Source: Streptomyces sp. NBC_01231 (GTDB lineage: Bacteria; Actinomycetota; Actinomycetes; Streptomycetales; Streptomycetaceae). Taken from it: a DNA stretch of 64,000 nt. The DNA lies in NCBI GenBank assembly GCA_035999765.1, contig CP108521.1:2604001-2668000 (forward strand), read 5' to 3'. The position numbers and the translations under genes were made by a program. Shown piece after piece: positions 1-6,927 of the stretch. Each line of letters starts with the position of its first letter. Position 1 is the stretch's first letter. The notes below the pieces were generated by a model that did not search any database, was not told the DNA's origin, and saw only the letters and a list, made by a program, of their open reading frames with translations.

Positions 1-1
1 G

Positions 2-2278
2 CTGGACGAGTGCCATGAGCGGCATCTGGACGCGGACACGGCGGCGGCGTTCCTGTGGGACGTGCGCGAGACGCTGCGGCCGGAGCTGCGGCTGGTGGCC
101 GCGTCCGCGACGACCGACGCGGACGGGTGGGCGCGGCTGCTCGGCGGGGCGCCGGTGGTCGAGGCCGCCGGTGTCTCGTATCCGGTGGAGGTGGTGTGGG
201 CCGCGCCGGTGCGTCCGGTGCGGCCGCCGCACGGCATGCGGGTCGATCCGGCGCTGCTGACGCATGTGGCGTCGGTGGTGCGGCGGGCGCTGGCCGAGCG
301 GGAGGGGGACGTGCTGTGTTTCCTTCCCGGGGTGGGCGAGATCGCGCGGGTCGCCGGGCAGTTGGGTGGTCTCGGTGCGGTGGACGTGCTCCAGGTGCAC
401 GGGCGGGCTCCGGCGGCCGTGCAGGACGCGGTGCTGGCTCCCGCTCCGCGGCGTCGGGTGGTCCTCGCGACCTCGGTGGCCGAGTCCTCGCTGACGGTTC
501 CCGGGGTGCGGGTGGTCGTCGACTCGGGGTTGGCGCGGGAGCCGCGGGTCGATCACGCGCGCGGGCTTAGCTCGTTGACGACGGTGCGGGCGTCGCAGGC
601 GGCGGGGCGGCAGCGGGCGGGGCGGGCCGGGCGTGAGGCGCCGGGGGCGGTGTACCGGTGCTGGGCCGAGGCGGAGGACGGGCGGTTGCCGCGCTTCCCT
701 TCCCCGGAGATCAAGGTGGCCGATCTGACGGCGTTCGCCCTCCAGTCGGCGTGCTGGGGGGACCCGGACGCTTCCGGGCTGGCGCTGCTGGATCCGCCTC
801 CGGGCGGGGCGATGACGGCGGCGCGGCGCGTGTTGACGGCGATCGGAGCGGTCGACTCCGCCGGGCGGGCCACGGATCGGGGCCTTCGGCTTGCACGGCT
901 GGGGCTGCATCCCCGGTTGGGGCGCGCGTTGCTGGACTCGGCCGAGGTGGTGGGGGCGGAACGGGCGTCCGAGGTGGTCGCGTTGCTGAGCGAGGAGCCG
1001 CCTCGCGAGTACGGGGACGACCTGGCGGCCGCCGTGCGGTCCGCGCGGCGTGGAGGCGACGCCTACGGGGGGCGGTGGCGTGCGGAGGTCCGACGGCTGC
1101 GTGCTCTCGCTTCTGAAGCCACGAAGGCCACGGGGGCTACGAAACCCAAGGAAACCGAAGAAGCCGAAGAAGCCGAAGAAGCCGCAGACGCTCCGGAAAC
1201 GACGCACGCCACGGAAGCCACAGGATCTCAGGCAACTACGAGCGCCACGAAGTTCGCCCCGCCCCACCGGGTTCGTCTTCCGGTGGATCCACCGGTGAAC
1301 GCCGGGGAGGACGGTCTTGTCGGGTTCGTCGCCGCGCTGGCGTTCCCGGAGCGGGTCGCCAAGGCCGACGGCGCTTCCTACCTCATGGTCTCCGGCACCC
1401 GCGCCGAGGCCGGTGAGGGCACCGCCCTGCGCGGCGCCCCCTGGATCGCCGTAGCGGTCGCCGACCGGCCCGTCGGCAAGGGGCACGCGCGCGTGCGGCT
1501 CGGGGCCGCCGTGGACGAGGGCGTGGCCCGGCTGGCGGCGGGCTCACTGGCCGACGTGCGGGACGAGGTGCACTGGGCCGACGGGGATGTCGTCGCGCGA
1601 CGGGTGGAGCGGCTGGGGGCCGTCGAGCTGACGGTGCGTCCGCTGCGCAACGCCGACGCCGGACTCGTACGGAAGGCGCTTGTTGAGGGGCTGCGGCTCG
1701 AAGGGCTCGGCCTGTTGCGGTGGTCGGCCGAGGCGGTCGCCCTGCGGCAGCGGCTGGCCTTTCTGCGGCTGCGCCTCGGGGAGCCGTGGCCCGACATGTC
1801 CGACGAGGCGCTGCACGCGCGCGTGGACGAGTGGCTGGAGCCCGAACTGGGCCGGGCCCGGCGGCGCGCCGACCTCGCGCGGATCGACGCCGGTGCGGGG
1901 CTCGCGCGGCTGCTCCCCTGGTCCTCCGGGGACGCCGCGCGGATCGACGAACTCGCACCCGAGCGGATCGCCGTACCGAGCGGGTCCAGGATCCGGGTCG
2001 ACTACGGGGATCCCGCACAGCCCGTGCTGGCCGTGAAGGTGCAGGAGATGTTCGGGCTGCAGGAGTCGCCCCGGGTCGCGGGGGTGCCGTTGCTCGTGCA
2101 CCTGCTGTCCCCCGCCGGACGGCCCGCCGCCGTCACGGCCGACCTCGCGTCCTTCTGGAAGGACGGCTACAAGGGTGTACGGGCGGAGTTGCGCGGCCGG
2201 TATCCGAAGCATCCGTGGCCCGAGGACCCGGCCGCCGCCGAGCCGACGCGGCACACCAACGCCCGGCTCAGGCGGTGA
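2..2278 (+). CDS. hrpB: ATP-dependent RNA helicase HrpB, 5' end cut by window edge
   Basis: DEAH-box family helicase of the HrpB type, a cytoplasmic protein thought to remodel RNA; its physiological substrate is unsettled. The reading frame is open from base 2, and the first visible residues are LDECHERH, the DExH Walker B motif (DECH here), so the Walker A part lies outside the window. SAT (motif III) follows near visible residue 36. Motif V-like SVAESSLTVPGVRVVVDSG and motif VI QRAGRAGR are present, followed by the HA2-like and HrpB C-terminal domains to an ending in NARLRR. About 758 residues are visible. A Lys/Glu/Ala/Thr-rich low-complexity insertion at 1120-1255 separates the two halves and is less GC-rich than its surroundings. 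The last 11 bases overlap the stop end of the convergent DUF3068 gene. The family call is firm; the start is not visible. Confidence 0.93.
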   Translation: MDECHERHLDADTAAAFLWDVRETLRPELRLVAASATTDADGWARLLGGAPVVEAAGVSYPVEVVWAAPVRPVRPPHGMRVDPALLTHVASVVRRALAEREGDVLCFLPGVGEIARVAGQLGGLGAVDVLQVHGRAPAAVQDAVLAPAPRRRVVLATSVAESSLTVPGVRVVVDSGLAREPRVDHARGLSSLTTVRASQAAGRQRAGRAGREAPGAVYRCWAEAEDGRLPRFPSPEIKVADLTAFALQSACWGDPDASGLALLDPPPGGAMTAARRVLTAIGAVDSAGRATDRGLRLARLGLHPRLGRALLDSAEVVGAERASEVVALLSEEPPREYGDDLAAAVRSARRGGDAYGGRWRAEVRRLRALASEATKATGATKPKETEEAEEAEEAADAPETTHATEATGSQATTSATKFAPPHRVRLPVDPPVNAGEDGLVGFVAALAFPERVAKADGASYLMVSGTRAEAGEGTALRGAPWIAVAVADRPVGKGHARVRLGAAVDEGVARLAAGSLADVRDEVHWADGDVVARRVERLGAVELTVRPLRNADAGLVRKALVEGLRLEGLGLLRWSAEAVALRQRLAFLRLRLGEPWPDMSDEALHARVDEWLEPELGRARRRADLARIDAGAGLARLLPWSSGDAARIDELAPERIAVPSGSRIRVDYGDPAQPVLAVKVQEMFGLQESPRVAGVPLLVHLLSPAGRPAAVTADLASFWKDGYKGVRAELRGRYPKHPWPEDPAAAEPTRHTNARLRR
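1157..1183 (+). repeat. 9-bp tandem repeat in hrpB linker
   Basis: Three perfect copies of GAAGAAGCC in frame, coding for repeated Glu-Glu-Ala inside the low-complexity insertion of HrpB. A length-variable tract is likely; because the unit is a multiple of three it would not shift the frame. Confidence 0.8.
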
Positions 2279-3263
2279 CCGGCTCCGGTTCGGTCGTCTC
2301 GGCCGGGGCCGGGTCGCCCGGACGTCGGCCGCGGGCCTCCAGATACAGCGACAGCGACAGCAGCAGGACGCCCAGGGCAAGGAAGCCCCAGGGCAGGTAC
2401 GAGGTCAGCAGCAGGACGAGGGTGCGGTTGGACTTGACCAGGTCGACGGTGTACTCGATGTAGTCCTCGCGCATCTTCACGTGGCCGGCGAACGCCGTCA
2501 CCTTCTCCCGGCCGCCCAGCAGGGTGCCGCCGCGCAGTTCCTCCTTGTGGATCTCCTCGCCGTAGACGGGGGCACCGGTCAGCGGTTCGACCCAGAACTT
2601 GCGGACCGTGGTGTACCAGCGGGTGGTGCCGGTCTTGGCGACCGTCTCGGGGGTGATGCCCGCGACGGGCATGACCTTGGGGAACGCCACCTTGGTCCAG
2701 GGGATGGTCTGCTCGAAGTAGTAGACCTCGACGCCCCGGAAGTCCTGGGTGCCCCGGTAGTGGATGGGCGACGTGACGCGGGCCTGCGCGTCGAAGTACT
2801 CGTAGTCCCGTTTCTCGGTCAGGAACGGCCACTTGAACTCGATGCCCTCGCGTTTCACCGGGTCGCCGTCGACCATCTCGCCGGTGGCGTGGACGGGTTC
2901 CTGGCTGTGGGCGTCGAAGATGTACCGCTCGGTGATCTTGGACACCATCTTGCCGTCGGGACCCTGGACATAGGAGAGGCCGTCCCAGACGACGACGTCC
3001 TTGCCGGCGGTCTTCTCGATCCGCTCGGAGGCCTCCACGTTGCCCTTGAGCGTCTGCACGATGGTGACCTTGGGGACCTTCTTCTCCTTCATTCCGTCGT
3101 TGTAGTCGAGGAGCGTCGCGTCCTTCGCCTCCAGCACCATCTCCTGGTACTGGTTCGCCGGGATCTTGGCCAGGCGCGGGAAGGCGTACCAGCGCAGCAG
3201 CGGGGACAGCGCCGCGAAGAACACGGCGAGGGCGAGCAGGACGAGACTGGTCTTACGGCGCAT
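2268..3263 (-). CDS. DUF3068 (PorA-family) membrane-anchored protein
   Basis: Protein of 331 residues. It begins MRRKTSLVLLALAVFFAAL, a basic end followed by a hydrophobic segment that works as a signal anchor. The long middle is extracytoplasmic, rich in beta-type sequence with Trp/Tyr (for example around residues 90-260). A second hydrophobic segment lies near residues 285-308 before a short acidic, Pro-rich tail. This two-anchor layout and length fit DUF3068, an actinobacterial family related by name to the corynebacterial porin PorA; its function is unknown. It converges on hrpB with an 11-bp overlap and is followed upstream by a tiny membrane protein on the same strand. No catalytic motif is visible. 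Confidence 0.85.
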   Translation of the reverse strand: MRRKTSLVLLALAVFFAALSPLLRWYAFPRLAKIPANQYQEMVLEAKDATLLDYNDGMKEKKVPKVTIVQTLKGNVEASERIEKTAGKDVVVWDGLSYVQGPDGKMVSKITERYIFDAHSQEPVHATGEMVDGDPVKREGIEFKWPFLTEKRDYEYFDAQARVTSPIHYRGTQDFRGVEVYYFEQTIPWTKVAFPKVMPVAGITPETVAKTGTTRWYTTVRKFWVEPLTGAPVYGEEIHKEELRGGTLLGGREKVTAFAGHVKMREDYIEYTVDLVKSNRTLVLLLTSYLPWGFLALGVLLLSLSLYLEARGRRPGDPAPAETTEPEPVTA

Positions 3264-3284
3264 CTCGGTCTCCCTCCCGGGGCG

Positions 3285-3419
3285 TTACGGGTGTGCGGGC
3301 ACCGTCGTCAGCATCGGTTTCGGGGACGTTTTCCCGGTCGGGGAGCCCATGGCCGTGATGGTCAGGACCAGGGCGAGCGCGACGGCGAGGCCGGTCGCGG
3401 CGGCGATCAGTGCGCGCAT
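3285..3419 (-). CDS. SPW_0924-type small membrane protein (44 aa)
   Basis: A 44-residue protein starting MRALIAAATGLAVALALVLT, a single hydrophobic helix, then a short Pro/Thr-rich tail ending TTVPAHP. The frame is open 30 codons further upstream, but the added residues have no membrane or coding character, so I chose the ATG at 3419. It lies 21 bases upstream of the DUF3068 gene on the same strand and may be co-transcribed. From memory it matches a small family named SPW_0924 seen widely in Streptomyces; its role is unknown. The one helix with a short outside tail is all that can be said from sequence. Confidence 0.7.
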   Translation of the reverse strand: MRALIAAATGLAVALALVLTITAMGSPTGKTSPKPMLTTVPAHP

Positions 3420-3508
3420 GCCTGCCTCCGGGCGAGCTGGAACTGATGCATCGTCAAGTCCGGCACCGTAGCAACGGGCGGGTGAGATGAGAACACCGCG
3501 CACACACA

Positions 3509-3542
3509 ACGGCGGCGCCCGTCCTGAGAGGGGCGCCGCCGT
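3509..3542 (-). terminator. GC hairpin after lytic transglycosylase gene
   Basis: Perfect 12-bp arms ACGGCGGCGCCC (3509-3520) and GGGCGCCGCCGT (3531-3542) with a 10-base loop, 14 bases beyond the stop of the minus-strand transglycosylase gene. There is no U tract, as is common for Streptomyces terminators. Confidence 0.75.
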
Positions 3543-3556
3543 GTCGGTCGTAGGTG

Positions 3557-5323
3557 CTATGCGCTGGGACTGGCCGATGCGCTGTCCGAACTGCTCGCGG
3601 ACGGGGACGGGCTCGGCGAGGACGTCTCGGCTGCCGCGACGGTCAGCGGGACGTTGATCGCCGCTCCGCCCGCGGTGGTGATGCGGAGCATGTACGTGCC
3701 GGCGGTGTCGTCGGCGTACAGCTTCGGCAGTTTCAGCAGGCCGTCCTTGTCCGTCTCAAGGCCCGTGAGGGTGCGTACGGTCTTGCCGTCCGCGTCCTTG
3801 AAGTAGGGGCCCTTGTCGTTCTCGGTCGGGTCGAGTGCCGACTTGATCAGAGTGGCGGTGGCCGCGACCTGGTCGGCGACCTTGCCCTTGTAGGTGGCCT
3901 TCACCTCGACCTGGTCGGCGAACTCGCCGCCCGGGGTGCAGGTCAGCGCGGTGTCGCTGGTGCGGGTGAGGGCGTCGGCGGTGCGCTCGGTGACGGTGGC
4001 CTGGTAGTCGAGGGCGCTGATGGTGCGGCCGACGACGGTGGCGCGGACGGTGAAGTCGCCCGTCTTCTCGCCCGCCTTCAGCGCGGGCGCCACGGCCACG
4101 CCGGTGCTGTTGGTGACGACCGTGGCGAGGCTCTCGCCGCCGGTGAAGGTGGTGTCGGTGTCGCCGACGATGGCGAAGCGGACGCGGACCTTGGCCACGG
4201 CTACGCCGAGCTTGGTCTCGGCACGAGTGCTGATCTTCTGGGTGAACGCGTCACCGGCGGTAGCGGTGAGCTTGGCGGTGCCCGCGTCCTCCAGGTGGTC
4301 CACCGTGTCGGTGGGGGTCGGGGGGGTGGTGGGCGGTGTGGACGGCGGCGTACTCGGCGGTGTGCTCGGCGGAGTTGTGGCCGGCGGCGTCGTCGCGGGC
4401 GGCGTGGGGCTCTGGGTGCCGCCACCGGGCCTGTTGCCGGGCCTGGTCGGCTCGCCCGAGGCCGGCGGGGACCACTCGGGGGTCGACTCGCTGCGGCCGT
4501 CGCTGCGGTTGCCGGGAACGGCGCCCGTGCCGTCCGGGATCTCGTGGGTGCCCTTGCGGTAGTACTCCAGCCACGTGCGGACCGTGTTCAGGTAGTCCTG
4601 CGAGTGGTTGTAGCTGAGGACCGCGCTGTCGAGGTCGGCGTCGGTGGACAGGTCCCAGCCGAAGCGGCACAGGTAGTGGCCGGCCGCGAGCGCCGCGTCG
4701 TAGACGTTGTTGGGGTCCTTCGTGCCGTCGTCGTTGCCGTCGCGGCCCGCCCACGCCCAGGTGGACGGGATGAACTGCATGGGGCCGACGGCCTGGTCGT
4801 AGGTGCTGTTGCCGTCGAAGGCACCGTTGTCGGTGTCCTTGATCAGCGCGAAGCCGTTGCCGTCGAGCTGCGGTCCGAGGATCGGCTTGAGCGTGGCGCC
4901 GTCCGCCGTGACCTTGCCGCCGCGGGCCTGGCCCGACTCGACCTGGCCGATGGCGGCGAGGAGTTCCCAGGGCAGGTTGCAGCCGGGCTTGGACCCCCGC
5001 AGTTCGGCGGCGGCCTTCTTGTAGGCGTCGAGGACGGTCGCGGGAACGCCGGCGGTGGTGTCCTGGGGGGCGGGCGTGCCGACGGTCGGCGAGGGGTTCG
5101 GGCTGTTGAGCGGCGGCAGGTCCGTGTAGTACGGCGAGTTGCCGGTCGCGCCGTCGTCGGCGGTCGCGTCGGGTGCGGTCTCCGCGCCGGTGGTGGCCGG
5201 TCTGCCCTGGTCGCCGGCCGTCACCCCCGGGGCCTGAGAGGCGGACAGAGCCGCGACCGCGGCCGCGGCCACGGCGGTGGTTGCCGCCCCCTTGCGCAGC
5301 CTCCTGCCGAATTGCGCCGCCAT
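3557..5323 (-). CDS. Secreted lytic transglycosylase (SLT domain)
   Basis: A 588-residue exported protein likely to cleave peptidoglycan glycan strands. I chose the ATG at 5323 because it has a strong ribosome site (GGGAGGGG) and gives a proper signal peptide: MAAQFGRRLRKGAATT, then an Ala-rich hydrophobic stretch ending near APGVTA. The catalytic domain lies about residues 110-270: LLAAIGQVESG carries the expected catalytic Glu, followed by GPMQFIPSTWAWAGRDGN and AGHYLCRFGWD, typical of transglycosylases of the SLT/MltB-like group in actinobacteria. A Pro/Thr linker (around residues 310-345) leads to two Ig-like or invasin-like beta domains, and the protein ends in a Ser/Pro-rich tail. It may be attached to or threaded through the wall; there is no LPxTG motif or membrane anchor at the C-terminus. 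Confidence 0.88.
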   Translation of the reverse strand: MAAQFGRRLRKGAATTAVAAAAVAALSASQAPGVTAGDQGRPATTGAETAPDATADDGATGNSPYYTDLPPLNSPNPSPTVGTPAPQDTTAGVPATVLDAYKKAAAELRGSKPGCNLPWELLAAIGQVESGQARGGKVTADGATLKPILGPQLDGNGFALIKDTDNGAFDGNSTYDQAVGPMQFIPSTWAWAGRDGNDDGTKDPNNVYDAALAAGHYLCRFGWDLSTDADLDSAVLSYNHSQDYLNTVRTWLEYYRKGTHEIPDGTGAVPGNRSDGRSESTPEWSPPASGEPTRPGNRPGGGTQSPTPPATTPPATTPPSTPPSTPPSTPPTTPPTPTDTVDHLEDAGTAKLTATAGDAFTQKISTRAETKLGVAVAKVRVRFAIVGDTDTTFTGGESLATVVTNSTGVAVAPALKAGEKTGDFTVRATVVGRTISALDYQATVTERTADALTRTSDTALTCTPGGEFADQVEVKATYKGKVADQVAATATLIKSALDPTENDKGPYFKDADGKTVRTLTGLETDKDGLLKLPKLYADDTAGTYMLRITTAGGAAINVPLTVAAAETSSPSPSPSASSSDSASASPSA

Positions 5324-5758
5324 AGAGTGAGCCCCTCCCGTGGACGCCGAGCGCCCGTCTTCGTCTACCGGTATCGCCACGTCGTTGCCGTCAGTCGTTG
5401 CCGTCAGTCGTTGCCGTCAGTCGTTGCCGTCAGTCGTTCTCAAAAGCTGTTGTCAAAAGCCGTTGTCAAAAGCTGTTGTCGACAGTCGCTCTCGATCTGT
5501 TGTGACGAACGACCCGTGGTGCGGGTTGCCCTCGTTCCGCTTTTGCGTGCTTTGTCCGCGTGTTCGGCCGCGCGCCGACTCGGCGACCCAGGCGACCCTA
5601 CGACAACTTCCTTTCCGCGGGCACCCGTTCGTGCCCGATTTTCACCAGTTGGCCACGTGCGGTGGCGCCCCGTTGCCTGCGCGCCATGTCCCGCATACTT
5701 GGCTTCGCTGATCACCGGGCCCGTCCGGCCCTGCCAACGTCTGCCGTGAGGAGCCCAG
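5324..5758. promoter_or_regulatory. Divergent intergenic region with two sets of 13-bp repeats
   Basis: This 435-bp gap lies between the transglycosylase gene (leftward) and the DUF4184 gene (rightward), so it should hold both promoters. Bases 5381-5479 are two tandem repeat arrays (listed separately). The rest, roughly 5480-5740, is less GC-rich than the coding sequence in parts. I looked for a c-di-AMP (ydaO-type) riboswitch, which often precedes Streptomyces wall-lytic genes, and could not recognise one by eye. No clear small gene is present. Confidence 0.5.
5381..5479. repeat. Two adjoining arrays of 13-bp tandem repeats
   Basis: Bases 5381-5432 are four exact copies of GTCGTTGCCGTCA. 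After a degenerate half copy, 5441-5479 are three copies of CAAAAGCTGTTGT (the middle one has C for T at one place). Both units are 13 bp long yet differ in sequence. The arrays sit about 60-155 bp upstream of the transglycosylase start. Confidence 0.9.
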
Positions 5759-6613
5759 TTGCCGTTCACTTTGAGCCACGCGGCGGCCGTCCTGCCCGCC
5801 GTACGCGGCGACGGGAACGGCCGCGGGTCACTGGTGCCGGCCGTACTGGTGGCGGGTTCCTTCGCGCCCGACTTGACCTATTACGCGGCGAGTGCGGTGT
5901 CCGGGGCCATGGAGTTCGGCGAGGTGACCCACTCGTTCCCCGGCGTCTTCACGATCGACGTGCTGCTCGCCTGGGCGTTGGTCGGTCTGTGGCTGCTGGT
6001 GCGTGAACCACTGGTGGCACTGCTGCCACGGGCACGGCAGGGCCGCGTGGCGGAGCTTCTGCGCTGCGGGGCGCCACGCGCGCGGGTAGGGCGGTCCGCG
6101 GTGCTGTGGTGGTACGTCTCCGCCGCGCTCGGCGCACTGACCCATGTGGTGTGGGACGCGTTCACGCATCTCGACCGGTGGGGGATGCGGCTGTTCCCCG
6201 TCCTGGGACGGGAGGTGGCGGGCTCCCCCTTGTACTGGTATCTGCAGTACGGCGGCTCGGCGGTCGCCGCCGTCGTCATCGCCGTGTTCGTGGTGCACGC
6301 GCTGCGGCGGGCGTCCGGTACGGCCCCGGTGGTGGGGGTCGCGGCTCTGTCGGTACGGGACCGCTGGTGGGCCGGTGCCGTGATCGGCGGCTGTGCGGTG
6401 GTCGCGGCGGCGCAGCGGCTGACGCGCTGGTGGGACTACTGGGGGTCCACGGCGAAGCCCTGGGAAGTGATTCCGACGCTGTGCTTCGGAGCGGGCGCGG
6501 GACTCGTCCTCGGCCTGCTGCTGTACGCCGTGGGAGTCAGGGTGTGGCGCCCGGTCCGGGTCACTCACGATCCGGGAACGGCGGCCGGAGAGCGGAGCAG
6601 GTCCGCCCGCTGA
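5759..6613 (+). CDS. DUF4184 family membrane protein
   Basis: A 284-residue integral membrane protein starting at a TTG with GAGGAG about 8 bases before it. The N-terminal MPFTLSHAAAVLP is the signature start of the DUF4184 family, which is related to membrane-bound metal-dependent hydrolases of the YdjM type; the His in SHAA and further polar motifs (HSFPGVFTIDVLLAW, HVVWDAFTH) lie where metal ligands would be expected. Five or so hydrophobic segments can be seen (about residues 22-40, 60-80, 115-140, 160-180, 200-215 and 240-260). The substrate is unknown. It stands alone, divergent from the lytic transglycosylase and convergent with polA. Confidence 0.85.
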   Translation: MPFTLSHAAAVLPAVRGDGNGRGSLVPAVLVAGSFAPDLTYYAASAVSGAMEFGEVTHSFPGVFTIDVLLAWALVGLWLLVREPLVALLPRARQGRVAELLRCGAPRARVGRSAVLWWYVSAALGALTHVVWDAFTHLDRWGMRLFPVLGREVAGSPLYWYLQYGGSAVAAVVIAVFVVHALRRASGTAPVVGVAALSVRDRWWAGAVIGGCAVVAAAQRLTRWWDYWGSTAKPWEVIPTLCFGAGAGLVLGLLLYAVGVRVWRPVRVTHDPGTAAGERSRSAR

Positions 6614-6927
6614 CGGCGGTGAACACCGTGGAAGCGGGCAAGGGTCCTGACCGTGGCGACAGGCCGGGGGTCAGGGCAAGGCGTACGACAGTGCCGAGGC
6701 GCAACGGGGACGAGCCCTGCACCGGCCGACGCGCACGACCCAAGTCCCGGCCGACGCGCGTTCCCTGACTTCGTCCGGGGCCCGGCACACGACCGGGCCC
6801 GGGTCCAAGCCCGGCACACGACCGAGCCTGGACCCGGCAACCCGCGCCCAGGACGGTCCCCGTCGCACCTGCGCGCAGGGGGCCGATTGCCGCCGGCCCC
6901 CTGCTCGGTTCCGGGACTCTCCGGGCC
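6614..6927. other. Convergent intergenic region with no gene seen
   Basis: This 314-bp gap lies between the ends of the DUF4184 gene and polA. It holds a short direct repeat, CCCGGCACACGACCG, near 6780 and again near 6810, and a strong hairpin at 6876-6903 (listed separately). Frames open here have no ribosome sites or coding character. Confidence 0.6.
6876..6903 (-). terminator. Hairpin downstream of polA
   Basis: Perfect 10-bp arms CAGGGGGCCG (6876-6885) and CGGCCCCCTG (6894-6903) with an 8-base loop, 24 bases beyond the polA stop. Confidence 0.75.

Noticed and set aside
5381..5479. CRISPR array
   Set aside because: The 13-bp units are directly joined with no spacers and no cas genes are present.
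3554..5749. Long plus-strand open frame opposite the lytic transglycosylase gene
   Set aside because: Antisense of a gene with signal peptide, catalytic motifs and a good ribosome site. The plus-strand product is Gly/Val/Arg-rich noise.
5480..5758. c-di-AMP (ydaO) riboswitch before the lytic transglycosylase
   Set aside because: Expected by analogy with other Streptomyces wall-lytic genes, but its conserved blocks could not be recognised by eye. A covariance-model search would settle it.
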